Origin: an uncultured Blautia sp.
GTDB lineage: Bacteria > Bacillota > Clostridia > Lachnospirales > Lachnospiraceae
Assembly: GCA_900553515.1 (NCBI GenBank)
Contig: USDN01000007.1
Coordinates: forward strand, 4,038 to 68,037
Direction: 5' to 3'
Length of the DNA: 64,000 bases
A program made the translations under genes and the position numbers. Below, in pieces: positions 1 through 9,573 of this stretch. Numbering within the stretch: the stretch's first letter is position 1; each line of letters begins with the position of its first letter. Below the pieces are notes generated by a model. That model made no database searches. It was given only the letters and a program-made list of their open reading frames with translations, and was not told the origin of the DNA.

Positions 1-1263
1 GGCATGTGCAGTCAGCTGTTCTGACGAAGCAAACTGCTCGATATCTTTATGGATCTTTTTCAGTGCTTCCCTGGAATAATATACAATGCTTGATTTTTTT
101 ACAAAATCATCTACAGAAAGAGGAGAGAAAAATTTAGCGGTTCCATTTGTAGGAAGTACATGGTTCGGACCTGCAAAATAATCTCCCAAAGGTTCAGAAC
201 TGTATTCTCCAATAAAGATCGCTCCTGCATTTCTTACCTTCATCATAACTTCAAAAGGATTTTTCGTGACAATCTCCATATGTTCCGACGCAATGGCATT
301 GGCGGCATCGATTGCTTCGTTCATATTCTCTGCAACCAATATATATCCAAAATTATCCAGAGATTTCTGGATGATTTCTCTGCGGGAAAGGACTTTGACA
401 AATTCTTCCACCTCATAGCTGACCTTCTCTGCCAGCTCTCTGCTTGTAGTGATCAGAATTGCTGATGCAAGTTCATCATGTTCTGCCTGGGAAAGAAGAT
501 CAGCTGCCACAAAACGCGGATTAGCGCTGTCATCGGCCAGAATCAGGATTTCGCTGGGACCGGCAATGGAATCAATGCTCACATGACCGTAGACCGCTTT
601 TTTTGCAAGCGCAACAAAAATATTTCCAGGTCCTACGATCTTATCCACTTTAGGAATACTCTCGGTGCCATAAGCAAGGGCTCCTACTGCCTGTGCGCCG
701 CCTGCCTTATAAATTTCATCTGCCCCTGCTTCCCTGGCAGCCACCAGAGTAGAAGGATTTACTTTTCCGTCTTTTCCCGGAGGAGTCGTCATCACGATCC
801 GGTCTACTCCGGCTACTTTTGCCGGGACGATATTCATAAGCACAGAAGACGGGTAAACAGCCTTTCCCCCGGGAACATAAACTCCTACACGCTGAAGAGG
901 AGTTACTTTCTGTCCAAGCATAGTTCCTTCTTCAGAAGAAGTAAACCAGCTGTTCTGCTTCTGCCTTTCATGATAATCTCTGATATTTACCAACGCTTTT
1001 CGGATCACGTCCACCAGAGCCGGATCAACGGCATCATAGGCCTCTCTGATTTCTTCTTCCGTTACCCGGATGGTTTCTTTTGTGATCTCGGTTTTATCAA
1101 ATTCCCTGGTATAGGCAAAAAGAGCGCTGTCTCCTTCTGAACGCACTTTATCTAAAATTTCTGCAACAGCAGCTTCATAATTCCCATAATTATTAGGGCT
1201 TCTTTTCAGAAGATCCTCAAGAATATCCTTTGTTGTTTCTTTTGTAAGCGATACGATCCGCAT
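1..1263 (-). CDS. hisD: Histidinol dehydrogenase, 3' end cut by window edge
   Basis: This enzyme oxidises L-histidinol to L-histidine in two NAD-dependent steps, the end of histidine synthesis. The reading frame is open from the ATG at 1261-1263 to the first base of the window, giving 421 codons; the family is about 430 residues, so only a few C-terminal residues are missing. Visible family blocks are VPGGKAVYPSSVLMN, AGPSEILILAD, DLLSQAEHD, the ASEHMEI segment with the catalytic Glu-His pair, and GPNHVLPT near the end. GGGATGGGAG lies just upstream of the start as the ribosome site. It follows hisG by 36 bases and is the third gene of a hisZ-hisG-hisD run that probably continues outside the window. 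Confidence 0.96.
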   Translation of the reverse strand, partial: MRIVSLTKETTKDILEDLLKRSPNNYGNYEAAVAEILDKVRSEGDSALFAYTREFDKTEITKETIRVTEEEIREAYDAVDPALVDVIRKALVNIRDYHERQKQNSWFTSSEEGTMLGQKVTPLQRVGVYVPGGKAVYPSSVLMNIVPAKVAGVDRIVMTTPPGKDGKVNPSTLVAAREAGADEIYKAGGAQAVGALAYGTESIPKVDKIVGPGNIFVALAKKAVYGHVSIDSIAGPSEILILADDSANPRFVAADLLSQAEHDELASAILITTSRELAEKVSYEVEEFVKVLSRREIIQKSLDNFGYILVAENMNEAIDAANAIASEHMEIVTKNPFEVMMKVRNAGAIFIGEYSSEPLGDYFAGPNHVLPTNGTAKFFSPLSVDDFVKKSSIVYYSREALKKIHKDIEQFASSEQLTAHA

Positions 1264-1299
1264 ATTTTCTCCCATCCCTTCTGTAAGTACTTGAGCAGA

Positions 1300-1941
1300 T
1301 CAGTTTTTTATTACACTGCGAAGATCACTGATCAGTTTCCGGATCCGCTCATCTTCCATTTTCATACTCACCTGATTTACGATCATTCTTGCAGAAAGAG
1401 GACAAACCTCTTCCAATACTTTCAGACCGTTTTCTTTTAGTGTGCTCCCGGTTTCCACAATGTCCACGATTACCTCGGAAAGCCCTACAATAGGAGCCAG
1501 TTCAATAGAACCATTCAGCTTTATGATCTCTACTGTCTGATGCTTTTTGTTGTAAAAATAGTCTTTGGCAATATTAGGATATTTTGTAGCTACCCGGATC
1601 AGCTGATTATTATGCAAAAGTTCTCTGGCACTTTCCGGACCGCAGACACACATCCGGCAGGATCCAAATCCCAGATCCATAACCTCATAAAGTTTCCGTC
1701 CTTCCTCAAGAATGGTATCCTTCCCTGTAATTCCAATGTCTGCCGCACCATATTCCACATAGGTAGGAACATCTGGTCCTTTTGCAAGAAAGAATTTCAA
1801 TTTCAGTTCCTCATTGACAAAGATCAGTTTTCGTGAATCTTTATCGCGGATTTCCTGGCAGGTGATTCCAATCTTCTCAAAAATATCCAAAGTTTTCTGA
1901 GCCAGACGTCCTTTTGTCAGAGCAATCGTCAGATATCTCAT
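1300..1941 (-). CDS. hisG: ATP phosphoribosyltransferase, short form catalytic subunit
   Basis: HisG condenses ATP with PRPP in the first, feedback-controlled step of histidine synthesis. At 213 residues it is the short form, which lacks the C-terminal regulatory ACT-like domain and works as a hetero-oligomer with HisZ. The [11 protein letters not shown] block is at about 65-75, and the PRPP-binding loop VETGSTL at 162-168. hisZ lies directly upstream and its last codons (ending GGC TGC TGA) carry the GGAGGG ribosome site for this ATG, so the two subunits are translationally linked. This matches the known obligate pairing of short HisG with HisZ. Confidence 0.97.
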   Translation of the reverse strand: MRYLTIALTKGRLAQKTLDIFEKIGITCQEIRDKDSRKLIFVNEELKLKFFLAKGPDVPTYVEYGAADIGITGKDTILEEGRKLYEVMDLGFGSCRMCVCGPESARELLHNNQLIRVATKYPNIAKDYFYNKKHQTVEIIKLNGSIELAPIVGLSEVIVDIVETGSTLKENGLKVLEEVCPLSARMIVNQVSMKMEDERIRKLISDLRSVIKN

Positions 1942-1942
1942 T

Positions 1943-3061
1943 TCAGCAGCCCTCCTTTACTTTCCGCAGGGCTACCCGCCTGCCTTCTTTTCTCAGTCTC
2001 TGTGCTTTTGCTACCGCCTCTTCCAGCATATCCTCTGTATAAGTCAGCACATACGGCTCTTCCTCCTGGAAAGTTTCGATCTTCTGTCTTGACAGTGCAG
2101 TAAGAAGGCTGTCTATCACAATAACGAAGCCAATCGAAGCTGCCGGAGTACCGAAATGTTTCAGAAGGTCATTATAGCGGCCTCCTTTTATAAGAGGTTC
2201 TCCTGTACCATAAGTATATGCCTGAAAAATAATGCCTGTATAGTACTGGATCTTACTTACCATTCCAAAATCAAAGCTGATATATTTTTCATATCCATAA
2301 ATTTTCAGGATATCATAAATTTTTTCCAGACGCTCTACTGCCCGGACAGCCATAGGATTATCGGTAAAAGAACGTGCTTTATCCAGAATCTCCCTTGATC
2401 CAAATAAATGAGGTATCTGCTGCAGTGCTTCAGAAAGCTTTGGAGCAAGTTTCTGTTTTCCAACCAGCTCTTCTACTCCAAAATAGTTTTTTTCTGCAAT
2501 CAGTTCATGAAGATGTTCTTCTGCTTCCTCATCCAGATCCGCTTCCCGGAGAAGAGATTTGAAATAATCCACCTGTCCCACACTTACCTGAAATTCTCTT
2601 AATCCTGATGCCAGAAGACACTCTACTGTCATGGCAAGAAGCTCTGCATCTGCTTCCGGGGAATCATCACCAATGCGCTCTACTCCCATTTGGGTGGTTT
2701 CTTTTAATCGGCCCTGATAGCTGGAGCTGTTCACAAAAGCCTGTCCTGTATACGACAGTGTGATTACTTCTGTTTCCGGAGAAAAATATGTGGCACAGGC
2801 TCTGGAAACAGATGGCGTAAAGTCAGGCCGCAGAACAAGAGTATTCCCTTCCCTGTCAAAAAATTTATACAGATCCCTGGAAGGAACTGTTCCTACTTTT
2901 CTGCTGAACACCTCAAAATATTCAAAAGTCGGTGTTTCGATCTCATCATATCCATATCTTTGAAAAACCTTCCGGATCCGGTCCTGAAGCTTATGCTTCT
3001 GAGTACATTCTCTGCTGTAGATATCCCGGACTCCCTCTGGTGTGTGAAAAATCCTCTGCAT
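1943..3061 (-). CDS. hisZ: ATP phosphoribosyltransferase regulatory subunit HisZ
   Basis: HisZ is a histidyl-tRNA synthetase paralogue without aminoacylation activity that activates short HisG and confers histidine feedback. The 372-residue protein has the class II synthetase fold: the N-terminal TPEGVRDIY block, the motif 2 region around [23 protein letters not shown], and a late [14 protein letters not shown] block. It lacks the C-terminal anticodon-binding domain of true HisS (about 420 residues), which is why HisZ is preferred. AGGAGG precedes the start. It is first in the his run; a consensus promoter is at 3124-3152. I see no T-box or histidine attenuator in the short leader. Confidence 0.95.
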   Translation of the reverse strand: MQRIFHTPEGVRDIYSRECTQKHKLQDRIRKVFQRYGYDEIETPTFEYFEVFSRKVGTVPSRDLYKFFDREGNTLVLRPDFTPSVSRACATYFSPETEVITLSYTGQAFVNSSSYQGRLKETTQMGVERIGDDSPEADAELLAMTVECLLASGLREFQVSVGQVDYFKSLLREADLDEEAEEHLHELIAEKNYFGVEELVGKQKLAPKLSEALQQIPHLFGSREILDKARSFTDNPMAVRAVERLEKIYDILKIYGYEKYISFDFGMVSKIQYYTGIIFQAYTYGTGEPLIKGGRYNDLLKHFGTPAASIGFVIVIDSLLTALSRQKIETFQEEEPYVLTYTEDMLEEAVAKAQRLRKEGRRVALRKVKEGC

Positions 3062-3123
3062 ACTTTTATCCTCCTGGGATTATACTTTAGTTCACTACCA
3101 TGCTACTATATGAAATATCTAAG

Positions 3124-3152
3124 ATTATAGTAAATAAAAATGAACTTGTCAA
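3124..3152 (-). promoter_or_regulatory. Sigma-A type promoter of hisZ-hisG-hisD
   Basis: Reading the minus strand, TTGACA (3147-3152) and TATAAT (3124-3129) are separated by exactly 17 bases, a perfect consensus. The -35 box overlaps the TGA stop of recU (3149-3151), so the his promoter is embedded in the end of the preceding gene. Confidence 0.88.
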
Positions 3153-3679
3153 TCCCGTAAATTCAGATCTGTTTTTACCCCTTCCAGATACGGTACAAAA
3201 AAGCCTCCCTGTTTTGGCAGGTAAAAGCATTCTTCCAGTTCCTCTCTTCGAAAACTCTTTCGCCCCCCTTGCTCCATTCTGTCCCAGAACCTGAGCAGCA
3301 GCCTTAGAGGCATATAATAAAAAAGATCCGCACTGCTGAAAAAGAGCAGAAAAAACGCAATGCCCCCCTGTTCTTCAAATGCCTGCATAAACTCCACCTG
3401 ATGGCGGTGGATATTACTCAGAGGGAAGGTGTCCGTGCGGCATTCCTTTGCGTCAAAGCATACAGGAATGCCCTGCACAGCACCAATATAATCCACGGTA
3501 CTTTTCTGCTCAAAATAAGCCAGTGTGATCTGATGATGACTTTTATCCATTTTTATAGGCGTAATGGGGGTGGGGATCTTCTGGATCAGCGCCAGCTTCT
3601 TTTCTGCGTACTGTTCATTTGTACGGTTGATCAACTCCTCCAGGGTCGAACCCCGGAGGCCTCTGCTTACCCACGCCAT
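3149..3679 (-). CDS. recU: RecU-type Holliday junction resolvase
   Basis: RecU cleaves Holliday junctions in Gram-positive bacteria, acting with RuvAB. The 176-residue protein carries the N-terminal RGLRGSTLEELINRTNEQY block, a DYIG motif, and the nuclease core ending in CFDAKECR with its Asp-x-Lys-Glu-like metal site, followed by the H-x-x-Q-V-E-F segment. Length is close to the family norm of 170-200. It starts two bases after lepB ends, with only a weak ribosome site (GAAGTAATC), which suggests coupling to lepB translation. It is the last gene of the 8572-3149 run, and its stop codon lies inside the his promoter. RuvA and RuvB, its likely partners, are encoded at 28-29.6 kb. Confidence 0.9.
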   Translation of the reverse strand: MAWVSRGLRGSTLEELINRTNEQYAEKKLALIQKIPTPITPIKMDKSHHQITLAYFEQKSTVDYIGAVQGIPVCFDAKECRTDTFPLSNIHRHQVEFMQAFEEQGGIAFFLLFFSSADLFYYMPLRLLLRFWDRMEQGGRKSFRREELEECFYLPKQGGFFVPYLEGVKTDLNLRD

Positions 3680-3681
3680 GA

Positions 3682-4239
3682 TTACTTCAACATTTTTATA
3701 GACGGGAAATAACGTACGATCGCTTTTCCGACAATCTGATCAAATGTAACAAAGGTGTTGTCCCAAAATCTGGAGTCTCTGGAATTTTCACGGTTATCTC
3801 CAAGCATGAAATAGGAGTTTTCCGGAACTACATAGGGGCCATAGTCCCCTCTTGGAGTCTCCGGCACAAAACTGTCGTCCAGCGGCTCCTGTGCCCCGTT
3901 GATATATACCTTTCCGTCACGTATCTCCACAGTTTCTCCCGGAAGACCGATCAGACGTTTGATAAAAAGCTGACTCTCGTCATCCGGATATTTGAAAATG
4001 ATAATATCAAAACGCTCCGGATCCTTCATTTTCTTAGAAATACGATTTCCAAAGACATCTGCATTGATTCCATATGCCAGACGGAAACCAAAGACACGGT
4101 CACCGGTCATAATGGTATTCTCCATAGATTCTGAAGGAATTTTTGCATTAATAAGTACAAAATTGTTCACAAAAAGCACGATCACAACCACAATAACGAT
4201 CATTTTTACATAATCCCAGATTTCATTCCAGATTTTCAT
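3682..4239 (-). CDS. lepB: Signal peptidase I
   Basis: Membrane serine protease that removes signal peptides from exported proteins. At 185 residues it has the Gram-positive size. One membrane segment (about 10-30) is followed by the IPSESM motif with nucleophile Ser38, the FIKRLIGLPG motif with general base Lys94, and the conserved GDNRENSRDSRFW box near residue 150. GAGGAG precedes the ATG. The 5' end overlaps the end of the pseudouridine synthase gene by 17 bases, and recU follows after 2 bases, so the three are very likely cotranscribed. Confidence 0.96.
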   Translation of the reverse strand: MKIWNEIWDYVKMIVIVVVIVLFVNNFVLINAKIPSESMENTIMTGDRVFGFRLAYGINADVFGNRISKKMKDPERFDIIIFKYPDDESQLFIKRLIGLPGETVEIRDGKVYINGAQEPLDDSFVPETPRGDYGPYVVPENSYFMLGDNRENSRDSRFWDNTFVTFDQIVGKAIVRYFPSIKMLK

Positions 4240-5215
4240 GATAACTCTCCTCTAACTGTTCTTCTTTGATGATATGAGTAAATAATTCCGGCGGTTCCGC
4301 ATAAAAACATTTTTCGGATATGCTTTCCAGACATCCTGTAAGTTTTGGAAACGTCAGACAGTATGCATGCAGAAGCTGATGTCTCAGTCCATATTTTTCA
4401 CGGATACTCCTGTTAAATTCTCTGCTTCCATATTTAGCATCTCCCATAAGCGGATGACCTTCGGCCGCAAGATGAGCACGTATCTGATGAGTGCGTCCTG
4501 TTACCAGTCTTACCTTCAGAAGGGTTACCCTTCCATTATTGCCCAGAGGTGTGTACACTGTTTCAATGGGCTGAGCATCTTCTTCTGAGGTTTTATATAT
4601 GGTTACCTTATTCTGCTTTCCATCTTTTTTCAGATAACCTTTAATATGACGTTTTTCCTTCAGGACTCCTTTCACTACACACAGATAATCTTTATGGATA
4701 GTTCTGTCGTGAAAAAGCTCTGAAAGCTCCTGAAGTCCGGAAAGACTTTTTCCTGCTGCCACGATACCACTGGTATTTTTGTCCAGACGATTGCACACAG
4801 AGGGTCTGAAAGTAACAAGTTCTTCTTCTGTTATACTGCCTGTTCCCAGCAAGTATCCTGTCACATATTCTACAAGCGACGGATCTCCGCTGTCATCAGG
4901 CTGCGAAAGCATTCCTGCTGGTTTGTTGATTAAAAGCGTATGACTGTCTTCATAAAGGATATCCAGCTTTGTTTCTGCTCTGGGAGCTTTCTCAGTGCCG
5001 CTGAATTTCAGGTAGGTATCATCACTTAAAAAAATCCTGATCTCATCTCCAACAGACAGTTTTTCGTTTCCTGATGCTTTTTTTCCATTCAGGGTAATGT
5101 TTTTTTTACGGAGCATTTTATAAAGAAAACTCTTGGGTGCTTCCCGAAGAAGCTTTGCCAGATATTTGTCAAAACGCTGTCCCGCTTCATTTTGGTTGAT
5201 CATAAACTGTTTCAT
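4223..5215 (-). CDS. RluA-family pseudouridine synthase
   Basis: Isomerises uridine to pseudouridine in rRNA or tRNA. The 330-residue protein has an N-terminal S4-like RNA-binding domain (about 13-75, with ITLNGKKASGNEKLSVGDEI) and a catalytic domain with the RLDKNTSG motif, whose Asp145 is the expected catalytic residue. It also has VTGRTHQIRAHLA and GDAKYG later on. The target (RluC or RluD type, or other) cannot be told from sequence alone. The ribosome site AGGTGA overlaps the stop of the preceding membrane protein gene, and the 3' end overlaps lepB. Confidence 0.92.
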   Translation of the reverse strand: MKQFMINQNEAGQRFDKYLAKLLREAPKSFLYKMLRKKNITLNGKKASGNEKLSVGDEIRIFLSDDTYLKFSGTEKAPRAETKLDILYEDSHTLLINKPAGMLSQPDDSGDPSLVEYVTGYLLGTGSITEEELVTFRPSVCNRLDKNTSGIVAAGKSLSGLQELSELFHDRTIHKDYLCVVKGVLKEKRHIKGYLKKDGKQNKVTIYKTSEEDAQPIETVYTPLGNNGRVTLLKVRLVTGRTHQIRAHLAAEGHPLMGDAKYGSREFNRSIREKYGLRHQLLHAYCLTFPKLTGCLESISEKCFYAEPPELFTHIIKEEQLEESYHENLE

Positions 5216-5222
5216 GGCTCAC

Positions 5223-5846
5223 CTACAGACAGATCGCCAGGATTGTATGGCGGATCAGTTCATTTCTTGACAATTCCGGATAGCGTTCATCCGGACGGAA
5301 TTTAATTCCCTCTTCCAGTGATTCTCTGTGCTCATTCATGGAATCCAGACGTTCCAGAAAAGGTTTCAGGTCTTTAAAGATCTTAACCGTGGCGCGGTAT
5401 CCATTACCTTTCAGGATCTTCTGTGCTTCGTTTTCCATAAAAGCTGCATCAATCTTTGGATCGCTGCTGTATCCTACTACCAGATTTCCGCAGATGGCAA
5501 ATGCATCGATAAAGGCACTTTTTTCGTAAAAAGTCATATACATCTCATAAGACATGACCAGATCACCACAGTGTTCCTGGATCTGGTCATATACAGACTG
5601 CTCCATGGACGGAGACCGAAACAGCATGATCAGGTTGACCATCATCTTACAGGCAGGAAGACACCCTACCACAGCAACAACTGTCCATATTGTCAGTCTT
5701 GTTTTAAAGTATAGAAATGCAGTAAAAAATATCAGCAGAGGAACCGCAAACAAAATAGCTGTGATGATGAGTTTCCTTTTCTTTTCCGCTGCAATATAGC
5801 CAAATTCGCCTTTTTTTGCTGATTTGCCAGTATTTTTTTTGCTCAT
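5223..5846 (-). CDS. Conserved membrane protein of unknown function
   Basis: I do not recognise this 207-residue protein as a characterised family. It has a basic N-terminus (MSKKNTGKSAKKGEFG), two hydrophobic segments at about 28-48 and 51-72, and a roughly 130-residue soluble part with no obvious catalytic motif. The gene has a strong AAGGAG site and sits between ygiQ and the pseudouridine synthase gene in a tightly packed run, with gaps of 18 and 7 bases. Unbroken reading frame, good ribosome site and neighbour-like codon use support a real gene; its job is unknown. Confidence 0.8.
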   Translation of the reverse strand: MSKKNTGKSAKKGEFGYIAAEKKRKLIITAILFAVPLLIFFTAFLYFKTRLTIWTVVAVVGCLPACKMMVNLIMLFRSPSMEQSVYDQIQEHCGDLVMSYEMYMTFYEKSAFIDAFAICGNLVVGYSSDPKIDAAFMENEAQKILKGNGYRATVKIFKDLKPFLERLDSMNEHRESLEEGIKFRPDERYPELSRNELIRHTILAICL

Positions 5847-5864
5847 GTGATACTCCTTGATATA

Positions 5865-7754
5865 TTATTTCTTTTTCTTCTGGTGGGTATGACGTATAGT
5901 TTTCCTGTTATGTTTTTTTCCTGTCTGTTCCCTGTTTTTTGTTTTTTCTCCGACATTCCCACGCTCCGGACGTACCAGGCATTTTGGTCCAAATCCCACC
6001 AGATCCATCCGTCCTGCCAGTTTGAGTCCCTCCAATACAAGGACTCTGTTTGCAGGATTCTTATACTGCATCAAAGCTCGCTGGATAGCTTTTTCATGAG
6101 GATCTTTTGGAACATATACTTTCTCCCCTGTAAGAGGATGGATCCCTGTATAATACATACAGGTAGAAAGTGTAGACGGCGTTGGATAAAAGTCCTGCAC
6201 CTGTTCCGGTGTAAATCCAAGATCACGAACATACTCAGCAAGCTTTACCGCATCTTTCACTGTACAGCCTGGATGAGAAGACATAAAATAAGGTACCGCA
6301 TACTGTTTCTGACCTGTTTTTGCATTTTCCTTCTCATAAGCTTTTAAAAATCTCTCATAAACCTGATGAGACGGTTTGCCCATATAACGAAGCACCTGAT
6401 CGGACACATGTTCCGGCGCGACCCGGAGCTGCCCGCTGATATGGTACTTCACAAGCTCCTGTAAAAAAACAGGACTTTTATCTGCCATCACATAATCAAA
6501 CCTCACACCTGAACGAATAAATACTTTTTTGACCTTCGGGATCTTGCGGAGCTTACGCAGAAGCGCTACATAATCACTGTGATCTGCAGTCAGATTTTTA
6601 CATGGCTCCGGAAAAAGGCACTGACGGTTCTGACAGACACCTTTTGTCAGCTGTTTCTCACAGGAAGGCTGGCGAAAATCTGCTGTCGGACCTCCAACAT
6701 CATGAATATACCCTTTAAATGCCGGATCCTCTGTCATATGTATAGCTTCTTTTATGATAGAATCATGGCTCCTTGTCTGCAGTATCCGTCCCTGATGAAA
6801 AGTAAGTGCACAAAAACTGCAGCTTCCAAAGCATCCTCGGTTGCTGGTAAGACTGAACCGGATTTCTTCAAGAGCAGGGATTCCTCCCTGACTGTCATAC
6901 ATCGGATGCCAGGTTCCGGTAAAAGGAAGATCATAAACATCATCCATTTCCTGCTGTGTCAATGGTTTGGCAGGGGGATTCTGGATCACATACCCCCTTG
7001 TACCGTAATCCTCTGCCAGTGGTTTCGCTGTAAAAGGATCCGTGTTTTTGTACTGGATCGCAAAGCTGTCTCCATACGCTTTTTTATTTTCCCGTATCTT
7101 CTCATAAGACGGAAGAATGATCGGATCATATGCTGTGTCCAGTGTTTTGCTTTTATAAACGGTTCCCTGAATATAGGTAATCTCTCCAATCGGTATCCCA
7201 CTTTCCAGGGCTTCCGCGATCTCAAGGATAGAATGTTCCCCCATCCCATAAGAGATCAGATCTGCACCTGAATCCAGAAGAATGCTTCTGCGTACCTGAT
7301 CCTGCCAGTAATCGTAGTGGGCAAGCCTTCGAAGGCTTGCCTCGATTCCGCCCAGGATGATCGGTGTATTTTTATAAGTCTGACGAATCAGATTGCTGTA
7401 TACTATTGTTGCCATATCCGGCCGAAGCCCCATTATCCCTCCTGGAGAGTAGGCATCTTTCTGGCGATATTTTTTTGAAACCGTGTAATGGTTCACCATG
7501 GAATCCATATTTCCGGCAGTCACAAGAAAACCCAGGCGCGGTTCCCCAAACACCTGGATACTTTCTTTTTTGCGCCAGTCGGGCTGAGATATGATCCCTA
7601 TCCGATAGCCCCGGCTTTCCAAAAGCCGGCTTATAATGGCACAGCCAAAAGAAGAATGATCCACATAGGCATCTCCGGTAAGATAAACAAAATCAACCTG
7701 GTCCCATCCTCTGTCTTTCATTTCCTTTGCTGTTACTGGTAAAAAATCATGCAT
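5865..7754 (-). CDS. YgiQ family radical SAM protein
   Basis: A 629-residue protein of the YgiQ (UPF0313) family, with an N-terminal DUF-type domain, a radical SAM core and a C-terminal extension ending in a basic lysine-rich tail. The SAM-cluster motif is visible as C308-x3-C312-x2-C315 within RGCFGSCSFCALTFHQGR. GRPDMATIVYS-like and VAPEHVSD blocks are also typical. The family has no firmly established reaction. AGGAG precedes the ATG, and the gene begins 11 bases after the alarmone synthetase gene ends, so it belongs to the same transcript. Confidence 0.93.
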   Translation of the reverse strand: MHDFLPVTAKEMKDRGWDQVDFVYLTGDAYVDHSSFGCAIISRLLESRGYRIGIISQPDWRKKESIQVFGEPRLGFLVTAGNMDSMVNHYTVSKKYRQKDAYSPGGIMGLRPDMATIVYSNLIRQTYKNTPIILGGIEASLRRLAHYDYWQDQVRRSILLDSGADLISYGMGEHSILEIAEALESGIPIGEITYIQGTVYKSKTLDTAYDPIILPSYEKIRENKKAYGDSFAIQYKNTDPFTAKPLAEDYGTRGYVIQNPPAKPLTQQEMDDVYDLPFTGTWHPMYDSQGGIPALEEIRFSLTSNRGCFGSCSFCALTFHQGRILQTRSHDSIIKEAIHMTEDPAFKGYIHDVGGPTADFRQPSCEKQLTKGVCQNRQCLFPEPCKNLTADHSDYVALLRKLRKIPKVKKVFIRSGVRFDYVMADKSPVFLQELVKYHISGQLRVAPEHVSDQVLRYMGKPSHQVYERFLKAYEKENAKTGQKQYAVPYFMSSHPGCTVKDAVKLAEYVRDLGFTPEQVQDFYPTPSTLSTCMYYTGIHPLTGEKVYVPKDPHEKAIQRALMQYKNPANRVLVLEGLKLAGRMDLVGFGPKCLVRPERGNVGEKTKNREQTGKKHNRKTIRHTHQKKKK

Positions 7755-7765
7755 GTGGTCTGCTC

Positions 7766-8572
7766 CTAAAATGCTACTGACTGGGCACGGTAGCCCTCTG
7801 CAATAATGTCAAGCTGTCTGTGGAAACGCTCCAGCTGCTGCAGATCCTTGGTCTGGAATACACGAAGGAACTCATTCTGAATTTTTTCCACTTCACGTTT
7901 ATTTGATATCTTATATAGATTTTCAATACTAAGAAGAATATCCTTCACCAGATTCGACTGCATCCTGGAAGAATTCTGGGCGTCCATGATCTCATTCCGC
8001 ACAGAAGACATTTCCTGATCCAGCGCGATTATGGCATCTGCGGCTTTGCTTAACCGTTCTGCTACATGAAGAGGCATCTCACCTTTATATTTGTATTGAA
8101 GAGAATGCTCAATAGTCGCCCAGAAATTCATAGCCATTGTACGGATCTGAATCTCGGCCTGCAATGTCTTTGGTCCTTCAACAGTCTCTACTGTATAATA
8201 AATGATCAGATGATAACTTCTGTAACCGCTCTGTTTGATATGCTTCAGATAATTCTTCTCGCTTTTGATCTTCATATCGCTTCGCTTTTGGATCAAAGCT
8301 GCAACCGTGTCAATATCTTCTTCAAACTGGCATATAATCCGGATGCCGGCGATATCCTCTATTTCCTCTTCCATACGATCCATAGGAATATGCTTGCGCT
8401 GCATCTTTTCCAGAATACTGGTCACACTTTTAACCCGGCCTCTTACCTGTTCTATAGGAGAATACAGATCATTCTGTCTGTGTTCCTCTATAATATGTTC
8501 AAACTTTACTGTCAATTCCCGGACAGCAAGCTCATACGGGCATAAAATACTTCTCCATAACTGTATTTCCAT
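7766..8572 (-). CDS. Small alarmone synthetase (RelA/SpoT domain, RelQ-like)
   Basis: Makes (p)ppGpp from GTP/GDP and ATP. The 268-residue product has only the RelA/SpoT synthetase domain: SILEKMQRK, DIAGIRI, GYRSYHL and EIQIRTMAMNFWATIEH-type blocks. There is no N-terminal HD hydrolase and no TGS/ACT tail, so it is a small alarmone synthetase of the YjbM/RelQ class, with a longer C-terminal helical part (about 190-268) than the usual 210-230 residues. I chose the ATG at 8570-8572 because AAGGAG lies 8 bases upstream; an upstream in-frame ATG at 8608 has no such site. It heads the run ending in recU. Confidence 0.92.
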   Translation of the reverse strand: MEIQLWRSILCPYELAVRELTVKFEHIIEEHRQNDLYSPIEQVRGRVKSVTSILEKMQRKHIPMDRMEEEIEDIAGIRIICQFEEDIDTVAALIQKRSDMKIKSEKNYLKHIKQSGYRSYHLIIYYTVETVEGPKTLQAEIQIRTMAMNFWATIEHSLQYKYKGEMPLHVAERLSKAADAIIALDQEMSSVRNEIMDAQNSSRMQSNLVKDILLSIENLYKISNKREVEKIQNEFLRVFQTKDLQQLERFHRQLDIIAEGYRAQSVAF

Positions 8573-8624
8573 ATCATTCACTCCTTGCAGGAAAATACCG
8601 GAGTACACTTTGATACTCCTGTAT

Positions 8625-8654
8625 ATTATAGCATACTTTTAAAAGATTATGTAA
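8625..8654 (-). promoter_or_regulatory. Probable promoter of the alarmone synthetase run
   Basis: On the minus strand a TATAAT box at 8625-8630 lies about 50 bases before the start codon. The -35 position holds only a weak match (TTACAT at 8649-8654, 18-base spacing). The -10 call is fairly secure, the -35 is not. Confidence 0.45.
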
Positions 8655-8655
8655 T

Positions 8656-9468
8656 TTAATATGTATAGTTTCTGATTTTTTTCTCAAAAATTTTCAGAAG
8701 CCAGTATGGATTTACACTCAGCTCTTTTTGAAAGGGAACTTCAATATAGATTCCCAGATGAAGATGTACCGGAAATTTCCCTCTGGTTCCCTCAGATCCG
8801 TATCCGGTATTTCCCATATATCCCAGAATGTCTCCGGCAGCAACCGTCTGCCCTTTTCTGATATTTGCTTCATATCCGGAAAGATGCGCATAATAAAAAT
8901 ATCCCCCATGAGGAGAACGGATGCCGATCCGGTAGCCGCCCAGAGGAAGCCATCCTTTTTGTTCCACTGTACCGTCTGTCATACTGATAACAGGATAATA
9001 TCCGGACTCACGAACCGTTCCAAACAGATCCGTCCCTTCGTGGCTCCGGTTTCCCCCATATTCTCTTTTTGCCATCCAGGTATTTTCAAAAACAATTTCT
9101 GAAGAAGCAACGGGAAAATATCTCACATCCTCCCACACTGCCCGGTAAGCATTCAGAAGAAGCTGAAATTCCTCCGGTTTATATTTTCTGTAAAGCTCCT
9201 GATTTTCGGAAACCTTCTCAGGATAAAATCCCCCTTCCGCCATGGAAGCAGTCAGTAAAGAAAGCCAGTCCCCACTTTCTCCGGAAGCTTTATGCAGCTT
9301 CTTATAAAGCTCACCGGATATCCTCTGCTCCCGAAATTTTTCACTTTTCAGAACATCTCCGGATAAAACTGAGGCGCAGCTCCGATCCCGTATGATCCCT
9401 TCCAGATCTGTAAGAAACAGAAGATAAAAAAATCCGGTAATTATCAGAAACATCTTTTTTCTTTTCAT
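8656..9468 (-). CDS. M23 family metallopeptidase, membrane-anchored
   Basis: Predicted zinc endopeptidase acting on peptidoglycan outside the membrane. The 270-residue protein starts with a basic stretch and one hydrophobic helix (about 5-20), as a signal anchor. The LytM-type domain runs from about 130 to 245: SHEGTDLFG supplies H143 and D147, YAH is at 193-195, and VHLH at 234-237 gives the third ligand. All expected zinc and catalytic residues are present, so an active enzyme is likely. GGAGG precedes the ATG. It stands between the alarmone synthetase run and a terminator at 9523-9551, apparently as a single gene. Confidence 0.9.
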   Translation of the reverse strand: MKRKKMFLIITGFFYLLFLTDLEGIIRDRSCASVLSGDVLKSEKFREQRISGELYKKLHKASGESGDWLSLLTASMAEGGFYPEKVSENQELYRKYKPEEFQLLLNAYRAVWEDVRYFPVASSEIVFENTWMAKREYGGNRSHEGTDLFGTVRESGYYPVISMTDGTVEQKGWLPLGGYRIGIRSPHGGYFYYAHLSGYEANIRKGQTVAAGDILGYMGNTGYGSEGTRGKFPVHLHLGIYIEVPFQKELSVNPYWLLKIFEKKIRNYTY

Positions 9469-9522
9469 AAATCCTCCAGCTCAAACCTGCAGTTTAATAT
9501 ATGCGGAAGAAAAACGAAAATT

Positions 9523-9551
9523 GCCGCTGCAGAAATACATTCCACAGCGGC
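9523..9551 (-). terminator. Rho-independent terminator after the pepD pair
   Basis: A GCCGCTG / CAGCGGC stem (9523-9529 with 9545-9551) closes a 15-base loop. In the minus direction it is followed by AATTTTCGTTTTTC. There is also a T-run on the plus side. Confidence 0.75.
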
Positions 9552-9573
9552 GCTTTTTATACCGTATTATATT

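Noticed and set aside
478..1140. A 220-codon plus-strand open frame opposite hisD
   Set aside because: hisD on the other strand is complete in its motifs; the plus frame has no homology and typical shadow composition.
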